Positions 16,592 to 24,849 of a stretch of DNA of 64,000 nt are shown piece by piece. The position numbers and the translations under genes are program-made. The stretch is taken from NCBI RefSeq assembly GCF_014640555.1, contig NZ_BMHE01000007.1, forward strand, positions 124,001 through 188,000, given 5' to 3'. Under the pieces are notes generated by a model. It ran no database searches, was not told the origin of the DNA, and saw nothing but the letters and a program-made list of their open reading frames with translations. Position 1 is the first letter of the stretch. The number at the start of each line of letters is the position of its first letter. The DNA comes from Paenibacillus marchantiophytorum. Its GTDB lineage: Bacteria > Bacillota > Bacilli > Paenibacillales > NBRC-103111.

Positions 16592-17197
16592 TTATCCTAC
16601 CCTAGCTCCATGAGAAAGTGAAAACAATACTGATTGCTCCCTGTCCATTCTCAAGCCTGTGACGGCGAATGTTTTAAAATCTATGCCTTCCATCGTGGCC
16701 CCTCTTACATCAGCGCCCTGCAATTTCGCTTTGGACAGTATGGCCATAGTCAGATCACAATCTCTTAAATCCGCTTTTTCAAGATCGGCTCCTGACAAGT
16801 CCGCTTCATGAAATTTAACCCCACGTAAATCCTGTCTAACTAATCTAGCATGTCGCAAATTTGTATATGACCAATCGCCTTGAAAAATAGTAATTCCATC
16901 CATATTGGAGCCAGAAAAATCCGAACCGGTCATCTTGCATGTTTCAAATTTGGAAACAAAGAGGTTGGCTCCGTTAAAGTTACAATTCTCAAAAGCGGAT
17001 TCTTTATGATAAGAGCCATTCAAAGCAGCTCCACGAAAATCACACTCTATGAAACGGCAATTGCTGGATGTAATCTCCTCTAGTGAACCGTTAGTGAACG
17101 AACAACGATTAAAGGTACAACTTAATAGCTCGCCGTACCTTAGATCTTGTGTGCCAAAACTTAATCCTGCATAATTTTGTTTGCTATGCTGAAACAT
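16592..17197 (-). CDS. Pentapeptide repeat protein (Qnr-like architecture)
   Basis: 201 residues made almost wholly of A(D/N)LXX-type pentapeptides (CTFNR CSFTN, CRFIE CDFRG AALNG, CNFNG ANLFV, SDFSG SNMDG, ADLSG ADLEK ADLRD CDLTM AILSK AKLQG ADVRG). They would fold into a right-handed four-sided beta-helix. Two runs are separated by a short FQGDWSYTNLRHARL bridge, as in two-part Qnr/MfpA-like proteins that mimic DNA and protect gyrase. The C-terminal tail is LRMDREQSVLFSLSHGARVG. The ATG at 17197 has a strong TAGGAGG. It is a single gene. Gyrase protection is inferred from fold only; many such proteins have no known role. Confidence 0.8.
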   Translation of the reverse strand: MFQHSKQNYAGLSFGTQDLRYGELLSCTFNRCSFTNGSLEEITSSNCRFIECDFRGAALNGSYHKESAFENCNFNGANLFVSKFETCKMTGSDFSGSNMDGITIFQGDWSYTNLRHARLVRQDLRGVKFHEADLSGADLEKADLRDCDLTMAILSKAKLQGADVRGATMEGIDFKTFAVTGLRMDREQSVLFSLSHGARVG

Positions 17198-17325
17198 AAG
17201 AGGCCTCCTAATGATTAGTGTGGTATTTTCCCACTCTTTAATATAGCACATGGCTGTCAAGTACCCTTATGATCTCGTTCAAAAGTCAAGCGACTTATTT
17301 TTGCGGGAGGACCCACATAGCACGT

Positions 17326-17352
17326 AAAAAAGCTGCCAAACATTCGGCAGCC
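17326..17352 (-). terminator. Terminator of the Rrf2-flavoprotein-methyltransferase operon
   Basis: GGCTGCC/GGCAGC stem (17331-17337 with 17345-17351), with six A at 17326-17331, a T-run on the minus strand. It lies ~32 bp past the methyltransferase stop. Confidence 0.7.
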
Positions 17353-17383
17353 TTACCTTAACCTTTATGATATCTGCGATAAA

Positions 17384-18082
17384 TCATTCCGCATGGCAAA
17401 TCCATCCTGCAAAAATGCCAGTAGAATAAAACCGGGTGATATTTGCAAAGCCGGATTCTGCCAACAGCCCTTCAATTTGATTCTCAGAAATGAAAGAAAT
17501 TTTCATAATGCCTTTGTTTACTAACTCATTCACTTTGAGTGCATCGGATCCGGCATCCAGCCAAAAGCTTTTCCATACGTTTAATCGGTCTCGAAGTTCA
17601 GCAGAATCACGCTCTCCGTAAGCACTAACGAGTACGAATGGGGCTCCCTCTTTCATATGATCCTTAATAGTTCTGAGCAGCTTCAACTTCTCTTGGATAT
17701 CATCAATGAAATGAAGAACCAAGATGCAGCTTGCTGCGTCGAACTTCGAGTCAGGAAGCGGCAGGTCGTCAATTGTTCCGTGGATGAGTTTAACACGGCT
17801 TTCCAGGCCTAGTTGAACGGATTTATTTTTAGCAATCTTAAGCATCTCTTCAGAAATGTCGATTCCCGTGAACGTCCATTGTGGGTTAGACGGTCCCCAT
17901 GCGGCAAGTTCATTGCCGCCACCGGCGCCGATCACGAGCAAAGAGGCTGCTTTGTCACTTAGTTGAGCTCGATAGTAAGATTGAACCATCGTGAATAACG
18001 TATCATAGGTGGGAATCGAGATTCGACTATTTTTCTCATAAATAAGAGCCCTTTCGGAGTTGAATGTTTGCTCTTCCTTCAT
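17384..18082 (-). CDS. SAM-dependent methyltransferase, class I
   Basis: 232 residues. Rossmann-fold methyltransferase with motif I LLVIGAGGGNELAAWG, motif II acidic residue in FTGIDISEEMLKIAK, GTIDDLPLPDSKFDAASC and VLHFIDD. The N-terminal ~45 residues and a C-terminal extension near residues 170-230 (FISENQIEGLLAESGF) probably form the substrate cap. The substrate cannot be told from sequence. Its start overlaps the flavoprotein stop (ATGA, 4 bp), so the two are coupled. Together with a CxxC flavoprotein under an Rrf2 regulator, thiol or redox-linked methylation is possible but unproven. Confidence 0.82.
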   Translation of the reverse strand: MKEEQTFNSERALIYEKNSRISIPTYDTLFTMVQSYYRAQLSDKAASLLVIGAGGGNELAAWGPSNPQWTFTGIDISEEMLKIAKNKSVQLGLESRVKLIHGTIDDLPLPDSKFDAASCILVLHFIDDIQEKLKLLRTIKDHMKEGAPFVLVSAYGERDSAELRDRLNVWKSFWLDAGSDALKVNELVNKGIMKISFISENQIEGLLAESGFANITRFYSTGIFAGWICHAE

Positions 18083-18996
18083 TTGCTACATGCCTCCTTG
18101 TTCCAATCCTCCATAATTAGTTCGTTGTTTATGCTCACACCGGCCATTGCGCCTAAGGATGCGGCGGCTATTGCTTGATACATCTCGGATGCTGAATCTC
18201 CTGCACCGTAAACACCTGGTACATTCGTTTTACCAAATTTATCAACGACGACCGTTCCTGCTTCTGTCATCTCGCAACCTAGTGCTCGCGGCAGCTCTGA
18301 TCCAGTTACAAGCTTAGGTCCAAAGAAAATACCCGTGCACGGAATTGCTGTCCCATCCTCCAGTTCAACTTGTTGAACCATCCCTTCATTGGATACAATG
18401 GATTGGATGGGCGAGTCAAAGATAGGAACGTTATGTTGAGCAAGCTCCTCTTTTTCTAGGCTTGACATTTCATCAGGGCCATGGGTACAAATGGTGAAAT
18501 GGTTCGTCCATCCGGACATCATTTTGGCTAAGTGAAGCGCATTCGCTCCCTTAACAATTAAGACCAGCGGCTGGTCTCTTAATTCCCAGCCATCGCAATA
18601 AGGGCATACAAAGGCGCTTATGCCATATACATCAGCCAATCCGTTAATAGCCAACGGAACATCCTTCTTTCCTACTGCAAAAAGCACCTTCTTGCTCCCA
18701 TAGATCGTACCCTGAGCAGTCGTAATTTGGAAATGACCATCGGTTCCCGCGATCGAAACTGCAGTATCCGCCGCAAAATGGACAGATGGATATATGCTAA
18801 TCTGTTCCTTTGCAATTCTCCGAAACTCGCTTGGACTGATACCATCTCTCGTAAGATAACCGTGAGTTTCACGAGTAACCTGATTACGCGGACGCCCTTC
18901 ATCAATGACGACCACATTTTTTCTTGCTCTGCCTAAGACAAGAGCCGCATTCAATCCCGCTGGTCCTCCGCCGATAATAACACAATCATAAGTCAT
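18079..18996 (-). CDS. FAD/NAD(P)H-dependent thioredoxin-reductase-like oxidoreductase
   Basis: 305 residues. FAD-binding CVIIGGGPAGLNAALVLGRA at 5-24; redox pair CPYCDGWE (Cys-x-x-Cys) near residue 135; a second nucleotide-binding region (LVLIVKGANALHLAKMM) in which the usual GxGxxA/G is altered (VKGANA); C-terminal FAD-closing GVYGAGDSASEMYQAIAAA. The family includes thioredoxin reductases and the GliT/HlmI dithiol oxidases of natural-product routes. The altered NADPH motif leans toward a dithiol oxidase or another atypical member. It lies 82 bp downstream of the Rrf2 gene and overlaps the methyltransferase gene. Confidence 0.8.
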   Translation of the reverse strand: MTYDCVIIGGGPAGLNAALVLGRARKNVVVIDEGRPRNQVTRETHGYLTRDGISPSEFRRIAKEQISIYPSVHFAADTAVSIAGTDGHFQITTAQGTIYGSKKVLFAVGKKDVPLAINGLADVYGISAFVCPYCDGWELRDQPLVLIVKGANALHLAKMMSGWTNHFTICTHGPDEMSSLEKEELAQHNVPIFDSPIQSIVSNEGMVQQVELEDGTAIPCTGIFFGPKLVTGSELPRALGCEMTEAGTVVVDKFGKTNVPGVYGAGDSASEMYQAIAAASLGAMAGVSINNELIMEDWNKEACSK

Positions 18997-19078
18997 TCTG
19001 ATCTTCCTTTCCTTCCTGTTTCATCAAGGACTTAAAAGACACTTAATATCCTTAATTATCGTTTAAAAATGACGGAGT

Positions 19079-19477
19079 CTACTCCGCCTTAACTACATTC
19101 GCCAAATCGGCTATTTTCTTGCTTGCCAGATACTGCTCCAAATTTCGCTCTGCGTCCATGACCACCTGTTGGATCGGACATTCGTTTCCGTGATTAAAGC
19201 TGCATTCGAACAAGGAGGCGCTGCCTTCGATCGCACGAATGATATCGAGAAAAGAAATATCCTCCTGTTTATGCCGGAGTCGATATCCGCCGTTCGCGCC
19301 CGGTGAGGACTGAATCAGTCCCGCCTTGACAATCTTGGTCATCAACTTGGATAGATAGGTCTGTGAAACGCCCAGCTTCTCAGCCAGCAATTGCACGCCA
19401 ACAGGCTTATCAGGTGCTGACTTTACCAGATAAAGCATCGCGTGAAGCGCATAGTCAGTCGCTTGAGAATACTTCAT
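19079..19477 (-). CDS. Rrf2-family transcriptional regulator
   Basis: 132 residues. Winged helix with MKYSQATDYALHAMLYLV, KLGVSQTYLSKLMTKIVKAGLI and wing SSPGANGGYRLRH. The effector loop has two cysteines, C-SFNHGNE-C, spaced seven apart, in the place where Fe-S-binding Rrf2 proteins (NsrR, IscR) have three; so thiol or metal sensing is likely and the cofactor uncertain. First gene of the minus-strand operon with the flavoprotein and methyltransferase, which it probably represses. ATG at 19477 with ATGGAGGTG upstream. Confidence 0.87.
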   Translation of the reverse strand: MKYSQATDYALHAMLYLVKSAPDKPVGVQLLAEKLGVSQTYLSKLMTKIVKAGLIQSSPGANGGYRLRHKQEDISFLDIIRAIEGSASLFECSFNHGNECPIQQVVMDAERNLEQYLASKKIADLANVVKAE

Positions 19478-19488
19478 TCAGCACCTCC

Positions 19489-19537
19489 ATTAAAGAGTAT
19501 ATGAGTCTATAATAGCTTTAATTGAAATGAAAAACAA
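19489..19537 (-). promoter_or_regulatory. Promoter and dyad operator of the Rrf2 operon
   Basis: On the minus strand TTGTTT (19532-19537) and TATTAT (19509-19514) are 17 bp apart. ATTAAAG (19489-19495) and CTTTAAT (19516-19522) form a perfect dyad spanning the -10, suiting autorepression by Rrf2. Confidence 0.5.
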
Positions 19538-19622
19538 GGACTTATTCCATTCGTCCAAGAGAGCAGCCATAAATTCCATTTTTCTAGAGCTCATTTTATA
19601 TATTGACAGCAAACCACCTAGC

Positions 19623-20588
19623 CTATTTAGTTATCAAATACTTAAGCATATCTCCTTCCACTTTATCCATTTCATACCAGGTGTTATCTGCAGGAGAAAA
19701 AACAAAAATCGTCGTCTTATCTTCATGCTTTGCTGCTATATAGTGTTTTCCTTGAAACTCTTTTTCCACCAACACTTTATGTTGTCGTTCCTCTTTTTGA
19801 GTTGATCTATAAGTAAAAGAATCATGCTTGATCAGTGGGTTTTTAGATAAATAGATGGCATTCAGCTGAGGTGGGGGGAATCTACCTAATAAAAAAGCTT
19901 GTCCTATAATTACTCTTTGTTCTGAATAAACGGAGTATTTCCATTCAAACCAATCCAAAGGGAATAATGGTCGTATCAAGTTTTCTGCTGATGGAATCAC
20001 CTCTATCGAAGCTTCCGGTGTCAAATTAAATTGATTCTTGATTTGATACAGAAGCATTTGCTTATCTACTTCGCGTACTCCTAGATATACTATTGCAAGA
20101 GTAAGAAAAACAGATACCACTCTCTTTTGAGTAGGTTGGAAAAACATTGTACCTAAACTAATGACTAAGGGAAACAAAAACCAAGGGTCTCCTAGAAGCA
20201 GAACATCAAAGCTAATCTCAGCATCATGAAATGGATAAAAGAAAGGAACCCCATGTTCTAAGGAATCGGGTACCAAATGAGCTCCCCAAATAATGGCTAC
20301 GGCTATACCAAATTGCTTACTAAAAGTCTTTTTTCTCGTAATCATTGCAAAAACTAGCCCTAAAAATAGAGAAAACAGAATGGAATGACTTAAACTAATG
20401 AGACTAGAAAGAAAATACTTAAAAAAATCAGGAGATATCGCTATCATTGCCCCGTAAATCAGCATTGGAAAATTTTGCATACGTTTATTTTGAAAACCGT
20501 TATTCAATAGATATGCCAAAATGCTACCTAGAACCGCATGCGTTAATACGTGAGAAATTAATACATACATATTATTTACCCAAACCAT
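19623..20588 (-). CDS. Membrane-bound metal-dependent hydrolase family protein (YdjM/DUF457-like)
   Basis: 321 residues. The N-terminal ~170 residues hold about five membrane segments with HVLTHAVLGSI, AISPDFFKYF and GAHLVPDSLEH, the His/Asp pattern of the LexA-regulated YdjM family of putative inner-membrane hydrolases. The C-terminal ~150 residues are soluble, probably extracytoplasmic, and not recognised. The AT-rich base composition sets it apart from its neighbours. The ATG at 20588 directly abuts AGAGAGG; the ATG at 20570 is the alternative. Apparently single. No substrate known. Confidence 0.6.
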   Translation of the reverse strand: MVWVNNMYVLISHVLTHAVLGSILAYLLNNGFQNKRMQNFPMLIYGAMIAISPDFFKYFLSSLISLSHSILFSLFLGLVFAMITRKKTFSKQFGIAVAIIWGAHLVPDSLEHGVPFFYPFHDAEISFDVLLLGDPWFLFPLVISLGTMFFQPTQKRVVSVFLTLAIVYLGVREVDKQMLLYQIKNQFNLTPEASIEVIPSAENLIRPLFPLDWFEWKYSVYSEQRVIIGQAFLLGRFPPPQLNAIYLSKNPLIKHDSFTYRSTQKEERQHKVLVEKEFQGKHYIAAKHEDKTTIFVFSPADNTWYEMDKVEGDMLKYLITK

Positions 20589-20705
20589 CCTCTCTTTTCA
20601 TCTAATCAGAAATTAGACGTTACTTTATGTGTAATTATACCATAAAATAACAATTTTAATATTATCATACACTCCCCAATTTCTCAGATCGATGCCTGCA
20701 ACAAG

Positions 20706-20755
20706 CGCAAAAAAAAGCGAATCGCGCATCTCTGCGCAGCTCACTTTTTTCAATG
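20706..20755 (-). terminator. Terminator of the alpha/beta hydrolase gene
   Basis: Imperfect hairpin with AAAAAAAAGCGA and TCACTTTTTTC flanks around GCGC..GCGC, ~55 bp past the stop at 20809. The A-run gives a U-tract on the minus strand; it may work both ways. Confidence 0.55.
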
Positions 20756-20808
20756 ATAAAACTATTTCAGGATTTCATCTCGATTGAAGCGAAGAATAAG
20801 CTTCGTAT

Positions 20809-21462
20809 TTACCTTGTTTGTTCTAGTAACCATAAATATAGCTCTTGATTACTCAATGTTTCTTGCATTATGTCATGTCCCAAATCTGGATATATAGTAA
20901 GTCTAACGTTTCCTTGATGCTGTTCTATAGCGGATACCATTTCCGTCATTTGTTCTAGTGGGACGATATCATCTTTGGCACCATGAAAAGCCCAAATCGA
21001 TATGTCTTTGAGCTTCTCTGCTTTTGATACTTGCCCCCCTGAACTCAAGGGTACAATTGCTGCAAACATTTCTGGATTATGTATAGCTAAATCCCAAACA
21101 CCATATCCTCCTAAACTATATCCGATCAAATAAATACGTTTCCGATCAACATTATGATTAGCCGAAAGCTCATCTATTAAAGCAGTAACTGCGTCACGCT
21201 CCATATTCCAATAGGACTCAAACGGGCATTGGGGAACCGCAATTACGAAAGGCAGCGATAATTCACCTTCATTAACCGCTTCTAGCAATCCATAATTCGA
21301 TAGTTGAGTTACGTTATCTCCTCTCATATCCATACCATGTAAAAAAACAATGAGTCCCCATTCTCGAGTTTCCTCTAAATATCCGTCAGGAAGACAAATT
21401 AGATAATCAATCTCTACTTTCTTGGTTATTTCCACGCTTAGTTTACTTCGTTTTATTGTCAT
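20809..21462 (-). CDS. Alpha/beta hydrolase (esterase, prolyl-oligopeptidase fold)
   Basis: 217 residues. LIVFLHGMDMRGD contains the oxyanion HG; nucleophile elbow GYSLGGYG; catalytic Asp in HGAKDDIVPLEQ; catalytic His in YPDLGHDIMQ. It resembles predicted peptidase/phospholipase-carboxylesterase proteins that are cytoplasmic and broad in substrate. The ATG follows the stop of a broken phosphotransferase frame directly (TAGATG), and its GAAAGGA ribosome site lies inside that remnant, so the gene appears to have been joined to it by a deletion. Confidence 0.8.
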   Translation of the reverse strand: MTIKRSKLSVEITKKVEIDYLICLPDGYLEETREWGLIVFLHGMDMRGDNVTQLSNYGLLEAVNEGELSLPFVIAVPQCPFESYWNMERDAVTALIDELSANHNVDRKRIYLIGYSLGGYGVWDLAIHNPEMFAAIVPLSSGGQVSKAEKLKDISIWAFHGAKDDIVPLEQMTEMVSAIEQHQGNVRLTIYPDLGHDIMQETLSNQELYLWLLEQTR

Positions 21463-21852
21463 CTAAATAATCCTTTCAAAGCCACTATTCGTTTCTTCGA
21501 CTACTTCACTCGGTGAAGGAGGTTGAATTACTGTGGGAGGGATATATTCCCACAATGTCATCCAAGTACCCGCTACATTGTGCGGTCCTGCATCACTAAG
21601 GTCAGCAGGACATAACACGGGGACGCCCTTGGATTGGAGGTGACGTGATATACGCAACTCACGATCAAGTATTTTGTATGCGTACTCTGCATTTTCTTTG
21701 GAAATGACAGTAGCTATTCGGGCCACAATCGGGTGGGGAGCCAAGTGAATGATTAGGTTCCCACCATTACTGAGTTCAATAGGTGTAATGTCAGTTAAAC
21801 CATTTTTTTCGGCAATTGATAATACTTGTGAAATAAGTCCGCCTTCTCCAAT
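21463..21852 (-). pseudogene. Truncated aminoglycoside-phosphotransferase-family gene (N-terminal lobe only)
   Basis: The minus-strand frame from ~21852 reads a kinase-like N-terminal lobe: ITPIELSNGGNLIIHLAPHP, IVARIATVISKENAEYAY, ELRISRHLQSKGVPVL and a GTWMTLWEYIPPT hinge. It then breaks off in a short tail and stops at 21463. The catalytic HGDxxxxN lobe, about 200 residues, is missing. There is no ATG; AAGGAG at 21863-21868 precedes an in-frame ATT at 21850-21852. The deleted part was replaced by the hydrolase gene. It is a remnant of a small-molecule kinase and is only a distant relative of the intact one at 21896. Confidence 0.7.
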
Positions 21853-21895
21853 ATTACAACAGCTCCTTATTTGTTTGAGTTAATCGAGATAGACC

Positions 21896-22807
21896 TCAAT
21901 CCAGACAATTGGCAAAGCGTTCCGTTACTTGAATGCCTCTGTGCCAATCCGTTCCTCCGTCTTCAATCGTCCAGCAGGCCTCAAGCACGCCTCTCACTAC
22001 ACCCCACATCGCGATTCGGCGAGGGTCCAGTTTAAGGCGATCGGCCATAATCGCAATTCGTCCCCGCAGCACCTGCTCACAGTCACCACCTCGATCCTCG
22101 TAGTTAAGCAGATACTGGATCGTATCGAAATGGATGTCGCCGATGATGCCTTTTGGGTCAATGACAGCCCACTTCTCTTCGTCTTGTCGAAGGATATTAT
22201 CATGATGCAGATCACCATGCAATAGGAAATTCTCAGGCGTGGTCGTGATAAGGTACTCCAGACATTCTTCCGCATTTTCCACCCAGCTCTCAGGTAGTGG
22301 TGCGGCTATGCTCATGTCGTCGAAACGCTTGCGGTATCGCTCGATTGCGGCGAAGTGCTGCTTCATGGACGGGTAGAATCTGCCCGTAGGTGCCAGTAGG
22401 TGAAGGCGGCGAAATACTTCGCAGAAGATATTCGTCGCACGAGCATCATCATCAATTATCGATAACGGCGTGCCAGGGTAGGCCCCCTCCAACAGGGCCA
22501 CCCCCCACTCCTCATCTGCATCAAGCACTTGAATCGCCCCACGACCCTCAAAGGCGCGAAGCACACTAACTTCTCTAGAAAGCTCCTCCTTCATGAAAGA
22601 TGCTTTAATAACGACTGGCTTCCCATCGCTGCGCGTTGCGCGGAGCACGAAGTTATAGGATAAATTGGAAAATGGAGCTTGAGGACTAAAGTCAAAGCGG
22701 CTTGCGCTGTCGGCGATCAGTTTAGGCAGCGCCTCCGACCATGCGACGCCTTGCTCACCGTGAAGCTCGTACATTCTTTCAATAAATGTATCAGGAATCA
22801 CTATCAT
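21896..22807 (-). CDS. Aminoglycoside/hydroxyurea-type phosphotransferase (APH(6)-like)
   Basis: 303 residues, complete. ATP-binding lobe with VVIKASFMKEE (Lys) and a Glu in SREVSVLRAFEG; hinge VALLEGAYPGTPL; catalytic loop HGDLHHDNIL (Asp base); metal-binding DPKGIIGD. The DPKG form is typical of streptomycin 6-phosphotransferase relatives. It could inactivate an aminoglycoside or phosphorylate another hydroxylated metabolite; resistance is not shown by sequence alone. ATG at 22807 with AAAGGAG upstream. Next to a broken paralogue. Confidence 0.82.
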   Translation of the reverse strand: MIVIPDTFIERMYELHGEQGVAWSEALPKLIADSASRFDFSPQAPFSNLSYNFVLRATRSDGKPVVIKASFMKEELSREVSVLRAFEGRGAIQVLDADEEWGVALLEGAYPGTPLSIIDDDARATNIFCEVFRRLHLLAPTGRFYPSMKQHFAAIERYRKRFDDMSIAAPLPESWVENAEECLEYLITTTPENFLLHGDLHHDNILRQDEEKWAVIDPKGIIGDIHFDTIQYLLNYEDRGGDCEQVLRGRIAIMADRLKLDPRRIAMWGVVRGVLEACWTIEDGGTDWHRGIQVTERFANCLD

Positions 22808-22849
22808 GCCGCCTTGCTCCTTTCAGCAATGTAGTCATAGAAAAAACAG

Positions 22850-23530
22850 TTACTCCCGTCTTTCTTCCCGCACTGGCTTCACATGCTGAGGAATGTCACG
22901 TTTAGCTATGGGCACGTACTCAATATCGAAGGACCCACGGTATCCAAAAAGTGTTCCAAAAATTTTGTTGTTCACCTGTACATCAATTTGAAACTTCCCT
23001 TTTTCATCATCGTACCACTCGCAGACATCCGCATAACCGGAAAAAATCATCGGAAACCGAAAACCTAGAATCCCCTCATAAAAAAATTGTTTCCCTGACC
23101 GCAGCCCCATACCGCCATTCTCCGCAACAAACATATCTATTTCAACGGCCAAATGCTGATGAGTGCCTAGATAATCTATAATTTTACGCCGTTTATCGCT
23201 GTAAATCATAGTAGCATCAAAACGTCTAATCCGGTCTGAGAATTGATAAGTCCGAATCCAAGTAACAGTCTCTCGCCCATAACTATCCCTGTATGCGTAA
23301 TTCTCGATCGAGAATGGAATATGTTTTCCTCCTTGCGGAAAAAGGATGTTTCGCCACGCACCCAAGGCCAGGAAAGGAATGGTAAACCATTTGCCATACC
23401 AAACATGTTCCATAACCCCCTTGCCGATAGACGCTATTTGATTCTCGCTTCCGAAGCCAAATCGTTTTTGGATCTGGGGGTGGAGTTTGGAGAAGTCTTC
23501 ACCGAGAACCTTTTCGTAGATTGAGGTCAT
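22850..23530 (-). CDS. DUF4166 domain-containing protein
   Basis: 226 residues. Recognised by the family pattern: SIYEKVLGEDFSKLHPQIQ at the N-terminus, GVMEHVWYG, PFSIENYAYRDSYGRETVTW near residue 80 and GLRFRSG/KQFFYEG-like strands, closing with a HVKPVREERR tail. The function of the family is unknown. It follows the DoxX-like gene with a 4-bp ATGA overlap, so both proteins are made together. Confidence 0.75.
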   Translation of the reverse strand: MTSIYEKVLGEDFSKLHPQIQKRFGFGSENQIASIGKGVMEHVWYGKWFTIPFLALGAWRNILFPQGGKHIPFSIENYAYRDSYGRETVTWIRTYQFSDRIRRFDATMIYSDKRRKIIDYLGTHQHLAVEIDMFVAENGGMGLRSGKQFFYEGILGFRFPMIFSGYADVCEWYDDEKGKFQIDVQVNNKIFGTLFGYRGSFDIEYVPIAKRDIPQHVKPVREERRE

Positions 23531-24453
23531 GCTTGGTCCCTCCCTTCACCTGAACTTCGAAGACACCTTCTGGCACTCGGAAGCTCTGTTTCACCCAGTA
23601 GACTAATTATGGATAAGACTATCATTGCAACATTCAGAGTAATTGGATTGAAAGGCGCTACATAAGTCGCTGGATGTGAAGCAGCACTTAATCCAAGAAG
23701 AATCAAGACCAATATATTGATTTTATGCAGACTCCTTCGCTTCTTTCCGCTCAAAACGAGGAACAAGAGACCAAATCCGATTTCGCCTAATCCCATCAGA
23801 GTCAGGAGAGGCCTTCCATAATCAGCGAGGCCTGGTGTGCTCTGTATAATGTCCAACTCCCCCGAATCTGCTACTAACAGCTTCGGCACAAGCCCTTGAT
23901 ACATCCAGATAAAAAACAAGCTTATTTTCAATACAGCCTCTATAATAGAACGTCTGATCAATACATAGGGGGAAATCCCATGCTCTAGCCATAGACGCAA
24001 ACAGTCAAAACTCCATGCTGTCGCCCACCCCATTATCGGCCGGAATATGAAACGGTCGATCCAAGTGCCGAATGGGCCATAACGGGTCCTATAATCATAT
24101 CTAGTTAAGAAGCGAACACCTTCAACTGTAGGCACATAACGCCAAAATCCAGCTCCTTCTAAAATGAGCGAGATCGGATTAGGTGAGCTGAATTTCAGGC
24201 TAGAAGTCATAATGCCATCTCTCTCTTTGTTACCTACCGATTCGCCCTCTCCCGCAATATTAAGTCCAAAGCCGATATTGGTTTTATATACAAAGCGCTG
24301 CGGTTGTTCTTCATGGGATTTAGGAATATATGTAATCTCTGAGAACCTTAAGTCCCATTGTTGATGCAAATTAGGCGTCTGCGTGTATTTCCACAATGTT
24401 TCAATAGACACTTTCATAAGAATTTCTACATAAATGGGTTTTCTATTAATCAT
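23527..24453 (-). CDS. SRPBCC-like domain fused to a DoxX-like membrane domain
   Basis: 308 residues. Residues 1-150 look like a START/SRPBCC lipid- or ligand-binding fold (YVEILMKVSIETLWKYTQTP, HQQWDLRFSEITYIP, VEGVRFLTRYDYRTRYGPFG). Residues 165-290 hold four hydrophobic segments with LISLFF-, GLADYGRPLLTLMGLGEIGFG- and ASHPATYVAPFNP-type sequences of the DoxX-like family. The partner DUF4166 gene overlaps it by 4 bp. A pair that senses or carries a membrane-derived small molecule is a guess. Confidence 0.65.
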   Translation of the reverse strand: MINRKPIYVEILMKVSIETLWKYTQTPNLHQQWDLRFSEITYIPKSHEEQPQRFVYKTNIGFGLNIAGEGESVGNKERDGIMTSSLKFSSPNPISLILEGAGFWRYVPTVEGVRFLTRYDYRTRYGPFGTWIDRFIFRPIMGWATAWSFDCLRLWLEHGISPYVLIRRSIIEAVLKISLFFIWMYQGLVPKLLVADSGELDIIQSTPGLADYGRPLLTLMGLGEIGFGLLFLVLSGKKRRSLHKINILVLILLGLSAASHPATYVAPFNPITLNVAMIVLSIISLLGETELPSARRCLRSSGEGRDQA

Positions 24454-24542
24454 GGCAATTATCCTCTGAGTAAGTTGTCATTAATTACTTCACCACTCTT
24501 TACTAACTCTTTTCCAAATAATAACACAATTTTCCTGTTCCT

Positions 24543-24782
24543 GTGGAAGAAAGCTTATCAGAGTCCAATTATGGATTGAAATCGGGAACATCGATGTCAG
24601 CTCCACATGTCTCAGGAGTAGCGGCACTTGTTTTAGACCGAAATAAGCATTTAAGTCTTGCTGATTTAACAAAGTTATTGTTAGATACTTCAACTCCCCT
24701 TGGAAATGAGCTAGAATACGGACATGGGCTTGTTAATGCTGATGCAGCAATAAAAGCTCTGGAGGGATTAAATACAAACTAG
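24543..24782 (+). pseudogene. C-terminal remnant of a subtilisin-like (S8) protease gene
   Basis: The plus-strand frame holds GTSMSAPHVSGVAALVL, the block around the catalytic Ser of subtilases, followed by LSLADLTKLLLDTSTPLG and EYGHGLVNADAAIKAL, the usual last helix. About 70 of the ~300 or more residues remain. The parts with the catalytic Asp and His are absent and no ribosome site precedes it. It is a decayed fragment, not an active enzyme. Confidence 0.75.
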
Positions 24783-24849
24783 CTTCTCTCATCATTTAGT
24801 TTATAAATGAAATAAGGCTCTAACAGCGTCACCCTCGGGAGCAAATAGA

